Below the pieces are notes generated by a model that was not told the origin of the DNA, searched no databases, and saw only the letters and a list, made by a program, of their open reading frames with translations. Made by a program: the position numbers and the translations under genes. Below, in pieces: positions 51,976 through 54,133 of a DNA stretch of 54,133 nt. Positions within the stretch are counted from its first letter, which is position 1; every line of letters starts with the position of its first letter. The stretch spans positions 1 to 54,133 of the forward strand of contig CALYZQ010000004.1 of NCBI GenBank assembly GCA_945609985.1, written 5' to 3'. The stretch is from an uncultured Lachnospiraceae bacterium (GTDB taxonomy: Bacteria > Bacillota > Clostridia > Lachnospirales > Lachnospiraceae).

Positions 51976-53433
51976 ATGACTAAGATTAGAACCAGATACG
52001 CACCCAGCCCTACAGGTAAGATGCATGTAGGAAACCTGCGTTCCGCATTATATGAATTTTTGGTGGCAAAGCATGACGGCGGTGATTTTATGCTCCGTAT
52101 TGAGGATACGGACCAGGAGCGTTATGTGGAGGGTGCTACCGAGATAATTTACAGAACCCTTGAAAAGACCGGACTGATTCATGATGAAGGACCTGATAAG
52201 GATGGCGGATACGGTCCCTACGTACAGAGTGAGCGTATGCAGACCGGTATTTATATGAAGTATGCAAAAGAACTTGTTGAGAAGGGTGAGGCATATTATT
52301 GCTTCTGCGATAAGGAGAGACTGTCTTCCCTTAAGACAGAGATTGTGGAAGGTAAGGAGATAATGATTTATGATAAGCATTGTTTGTCTCTTTCCAAGGA
52401 GGAAGTAGAAGCAAACCTTGCAGAAGGTAAGTCCTTTGTCATCCGTCAAAATATCCCTAACGAGGGAACAACCACCTTTCATGATGAGCTTTACGGCGAT
52501 ATTACCGTGGAAAATGCAGAGCTGGATGATATGATTCTGATTAAGTCTGACGGTTATCCTACCTACAATTTTGCTAATGTTGTGGATGACCATACCATGA
52601 ACATTACCCATGTTGTGAGAGGAAATGAATATCTTTCTTCCTCTCCCAAATATGTGAGACTTTATGATGCATTCGGCTGGGAGGTTCCGGTATATATTCA
52701 TTTGCCTCTGATTACCGATGAAAATCACAAGAAGCTTTCCAAGCGCAGCGGACATTCATCCTTTGAGGATTTAATCGAGCAGGGTTTTGTGACAGAAGCG
52801 ATTGTAAACTATGTTGCACTGCTTGGCTGGAGCCCTGAAGATAACTGCGAAATTTTTACATTGGATGAACTAATTAAGAATTTTGATTACCGCAGAATCA
52901 GTAAATCACCCGCAGTATTCGATATTGTAAAGCTTCGCTGGATGAACAGCGAATACTTAAAGGCAATGGATTTTGATACGTTCTATGAGATGGCAGAGCC
53001 TTACTTAAAGAAGGCGCTTACCAAGAATTTTGATTTAAAGAAGATTGCTGCTATGGTTAAAACCCGTATTGAGGTATTCCCTGATATTGCTGAGCATGTG
53101 GACTTCTTTGAAGCATTGCCGGAGTATGATGTGGCAATGTACACCCACAAAAAGATGAAGACAGATGCGGCATCTTCTTTGGAAGTATTAAAGGAGGTAT
53201 TACCGATTCTGGAAGCACAGGAGGATTACAGTAACGACGGACTGTATCAGGCTCTTGTTAAGTATGTGGAGGAGAAGGGCTGTAAGAACGGTTATGTGAT
53301 GTGGCCCATCCGTACAGCAGTTTCAGGAAAGCAGATGACTCCTGCCGGTGCCACCGAAATCATGGAGGTTCTGGGTAAGGAAGAATCTCTTTCCCGAATC
53401 CGTAAAGGTATTGCCCTTTTAGAGAATGCTTAA
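51976..53433 (+). CDS. gltX: Glutamyl-tRNA synthetase
   Basis: A 485-residue class I synthetase. The HIGH-type motif occurs as [20 protein letters not shown] (about 8-27; MHVG in place of the usual LHIG), and the KMSKS-type motif as [11 protein letters not shown] (about 251-261). The tRNA-binding C-terminal part includes [13 protein letters not shown]. Length and motifs fit GltX of Gram-positive bacteria, which usually charge both tRNA-Glu and tRNA-Gln; a GatCAB amidotransferase is therefore expected elsewhere in the genome. Its end overlaps the next gene by 8 bases. Confidence 0.96.
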   Translation: MTKIRTRYAPSPTGKMHVGNLRSALYEFLVAKHDGGDFMLRIEDTDQERYVEGATEIIYRTLEKTGLIHDEGPDKDGGYGPYVQSERMQTGIYMKYAKELVEKGEAYYCFCDKERLSSLKTEIVEGKEIMIYDKHCLSLSKEEVEANLAEGKSFVIRQNIPNEGTTTFHDELYGDITVENAELDDMILIKSDGYPTYNFANVVDDHTMNITHVVRGNEYLSSSPKYVRLYDAFGWEVPVYIHLPLITDENHKKLSKRSGHSSFEDLIEQGFVTEAIVNYVALLGWSPEDNCEIFTLDELIKNFDYRRISKSPAVFDIVKLRWMNSEYLKAMDFDTFYEMAEPYLKKALTKNFDLKKIAAMVKTRIEVFPDIAEHVDFFEALPEYDVAMYTHKKMKTDAASSLEVLKEVLPILEAQEDYSNDGLYQALVKYVEEKGCKNGYVMWPIRTAVSGKQMTPAGATEIMEVLGKEESLSRIRKGIALLENA

Positions 53434-54133
53434 TTTAGAAAACTTAAATGATGCACAGCGAAAGGCTGTGACCTACGGAGTGGACCCGCTGCTTGTACTG
53501 GCGGGTCCGGGCTCCGGAAAGACTACCGTCGTAATACAACGAATCTTTTATCTCATGGAAGTTCTCCATGTTTCCCCTGAAAAAATATTAGTACTTACAT
53601 TTACAAAAGATGCTGCACTTTATATGCAAAAACGTTTCATCAACCAATCTGAATACTCCTATCCGGTAACCTTTGGAACTTTTCATTCCTGTTTTTATCA
53701 TATTTTGAAGAAATCTCCCGGTTATAAAGGTATAACTTTAATAACAGATGTAAAGAAAAAAGAACTTTTATATATCGTGATGAAAAAATATAATCTAGAA
53801 ATAAATAGTCGTGACGCAGAAGAGCTTCTTACGGCAATCAGCTATTACAAAAATACGAATAATCAGGAACATTCCATTAAAAAGGTAAATTCTAATTGGC
53901 AGGCTCAGTTTTTGGATGTCTTTAGGGAATATGAAATTCTTTGTAAAGAGGAGAATTTCATGGATTTTGACGATATGGTACGGGAGTGCTTTTGTTTGCT
54001 TTCAGAGAATGACAGAATTCTTGAGGAGTGGCAAGAACGATTTCCGTTTATTCTGCTGGATGAATTTCAGGATATCAATCCCATTCAATATAAGGTAATC
54101 AGGCTTTTGGCTCAAAAATGCGGTAGTGTATTT
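53426..54133 (+). CDS. UvrD/Rep-family DNA helicase, N-terminal part (3' end outside window)
   Basis: The frame is open from ATG 53426 (inside the end of gltX) to the window edge, 236 codons without a stop. It has the superfamily 1 motifs in order: [12 protein letters not shown] (Q motif, about 6-17), [11 protein letters not shown] (Walker A, about 26-36), [18 protein letters not shown] (motif Ia), [14 protein letters not shown] (motif Ib/Ic), DFDDMV and [16 protein letters not shown] (Walker B, motif II, about 211-226). This is the first part of a UvrD/PcrA/Rep-like 3'-5' helicase. Coupled translation with gltX is likely because of the 8-base overlap. The C-terminal half cannot be judged. 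Confidence 0.92.
   Translation, partial: MLNLENLNDAQRKAVTYGVDPLLVLAGPGSGKTTVVIQRIFYLMEVLHVSPEKILVLTFTKDAALYMQKRFINQSEYSYPVTFGTFHSCFYHILKKSPGYKGITLITDVKKKELLYIVMKKYNLEINSRDAEELLTAISYYKNTNNQEHSIKKVNSNWQAQFLDVFREYEILCKEENFMDFDDMVRECFCLLSENDRILEEWQERFPFILLDEFQDINPIQYKVIRLLAQKCGSVF

Noticed and set aside
52048..52755. A 235-codon open frame on the minus strand inside gltX
   Set aside because: It is opposite the catalytic core of gltX, has no ribosome binding site and reads as a low-complexity hydrophobic shadow.

Overview
The window looks like a piece of a low-GC, Gram-positive, endospore-forming anaerobe of the class Clostridia, most probably Lachnospiraceae. The reasons are the strong purine-rich ribosome binding sites, sigma-A type promoters, gene content (rex, formate-tetrahydrofolate ligase, NfnAB-like flavoprotein pair, pyrimidine-nucleoside phosphorylase, sporulation genes yqfC/yqfD, a YaaH-like cortex hydrolase) and the gene order. 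The assignment is an inference; no 16S or tRNA gene lies in the window. Almost all genes are on the plus strand; the exceptions are an ABC-F ATPase (3656-5563) and a DegV protein (37899-38768).

Layout. 1-3638: two tandem paralogous lipoproteins with solute-binding domains (the first cut by the window edge). 3656-7054: ABC-F ATPase divergent from the redox repressor rex, with Rex-box-like sequences between the two promoters, then a coiled-coil protein. 7099-12477: nicotinamide-nucleotide repair enzyme, alanine racemase, a MazF toxin with no adjacent antitoxin, a CNNM/CorC-type membrane protein, and a YebC regulator. 12551-16334: MetY-type homocysteine synthase, a polyprenyl-phosphate GT2 glycosyltransferase and a broken membrane protein gene. 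16456-26077: TepA-like ClpP protein, then a probable long operon ftsK, fhs, folD, a zinc-ribbon/TPR/CHB_HEX membrane protein and an NfnA/NfnB pair, tying chromosome translocation, one-carbon metabolism and NADPH/ferredoxin balance into one transcription unit. 26142-33808: rlmH, two regulators (one an HTH fused to a domain resembling those of phage/ICE polyvalent proteins), phosphoglycerate mutase, then a Nudix - zincin-like - Nudix - ATPase cluster. 33902-37834: a membrane protein, endonuclease III, a short acetyltransferase, a PnuC-type transporter behind a structured leader, and a LysM-GH18 spore hydrolase. 37899-46094: DegV, pyrimidine phosphorylase, then the overlapping block yqfC-yqfD-phoH-(degenerate PgpH)-ybeY-flippase. 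46181-54133: a BofC-like protein, two FAD proteins, DUF896, 5-formyl-THF cyclo-ligase, proA, gltX and the start of a UvrD/Rep helicase.

Most interesting for follow-up: (1) the 464-bp intergenic region before pnuC, which holds a cluster of TTACG-type repeats and then two abutting hairpins, the second mutually exclusive with an intrinsic terminator immediately before the ribosome binding site, a riboswitch/attenuator arrangement that I could not match to a known class; (2) the free-standing HTH plus polyvalent-protein-type domain protein at 27734-28408; (3) a PgpH (7TM-HD c-di-AMP phosphodiesterase) homologue at 42822-43994 that has lost the HD motif and the large extracellular part; (4) a sigma-E-like promoter placed so that yqfC would be leaderless. 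I saw no CRISPR array, insertion sequence, tRNA, rRNA or obvious prophage.
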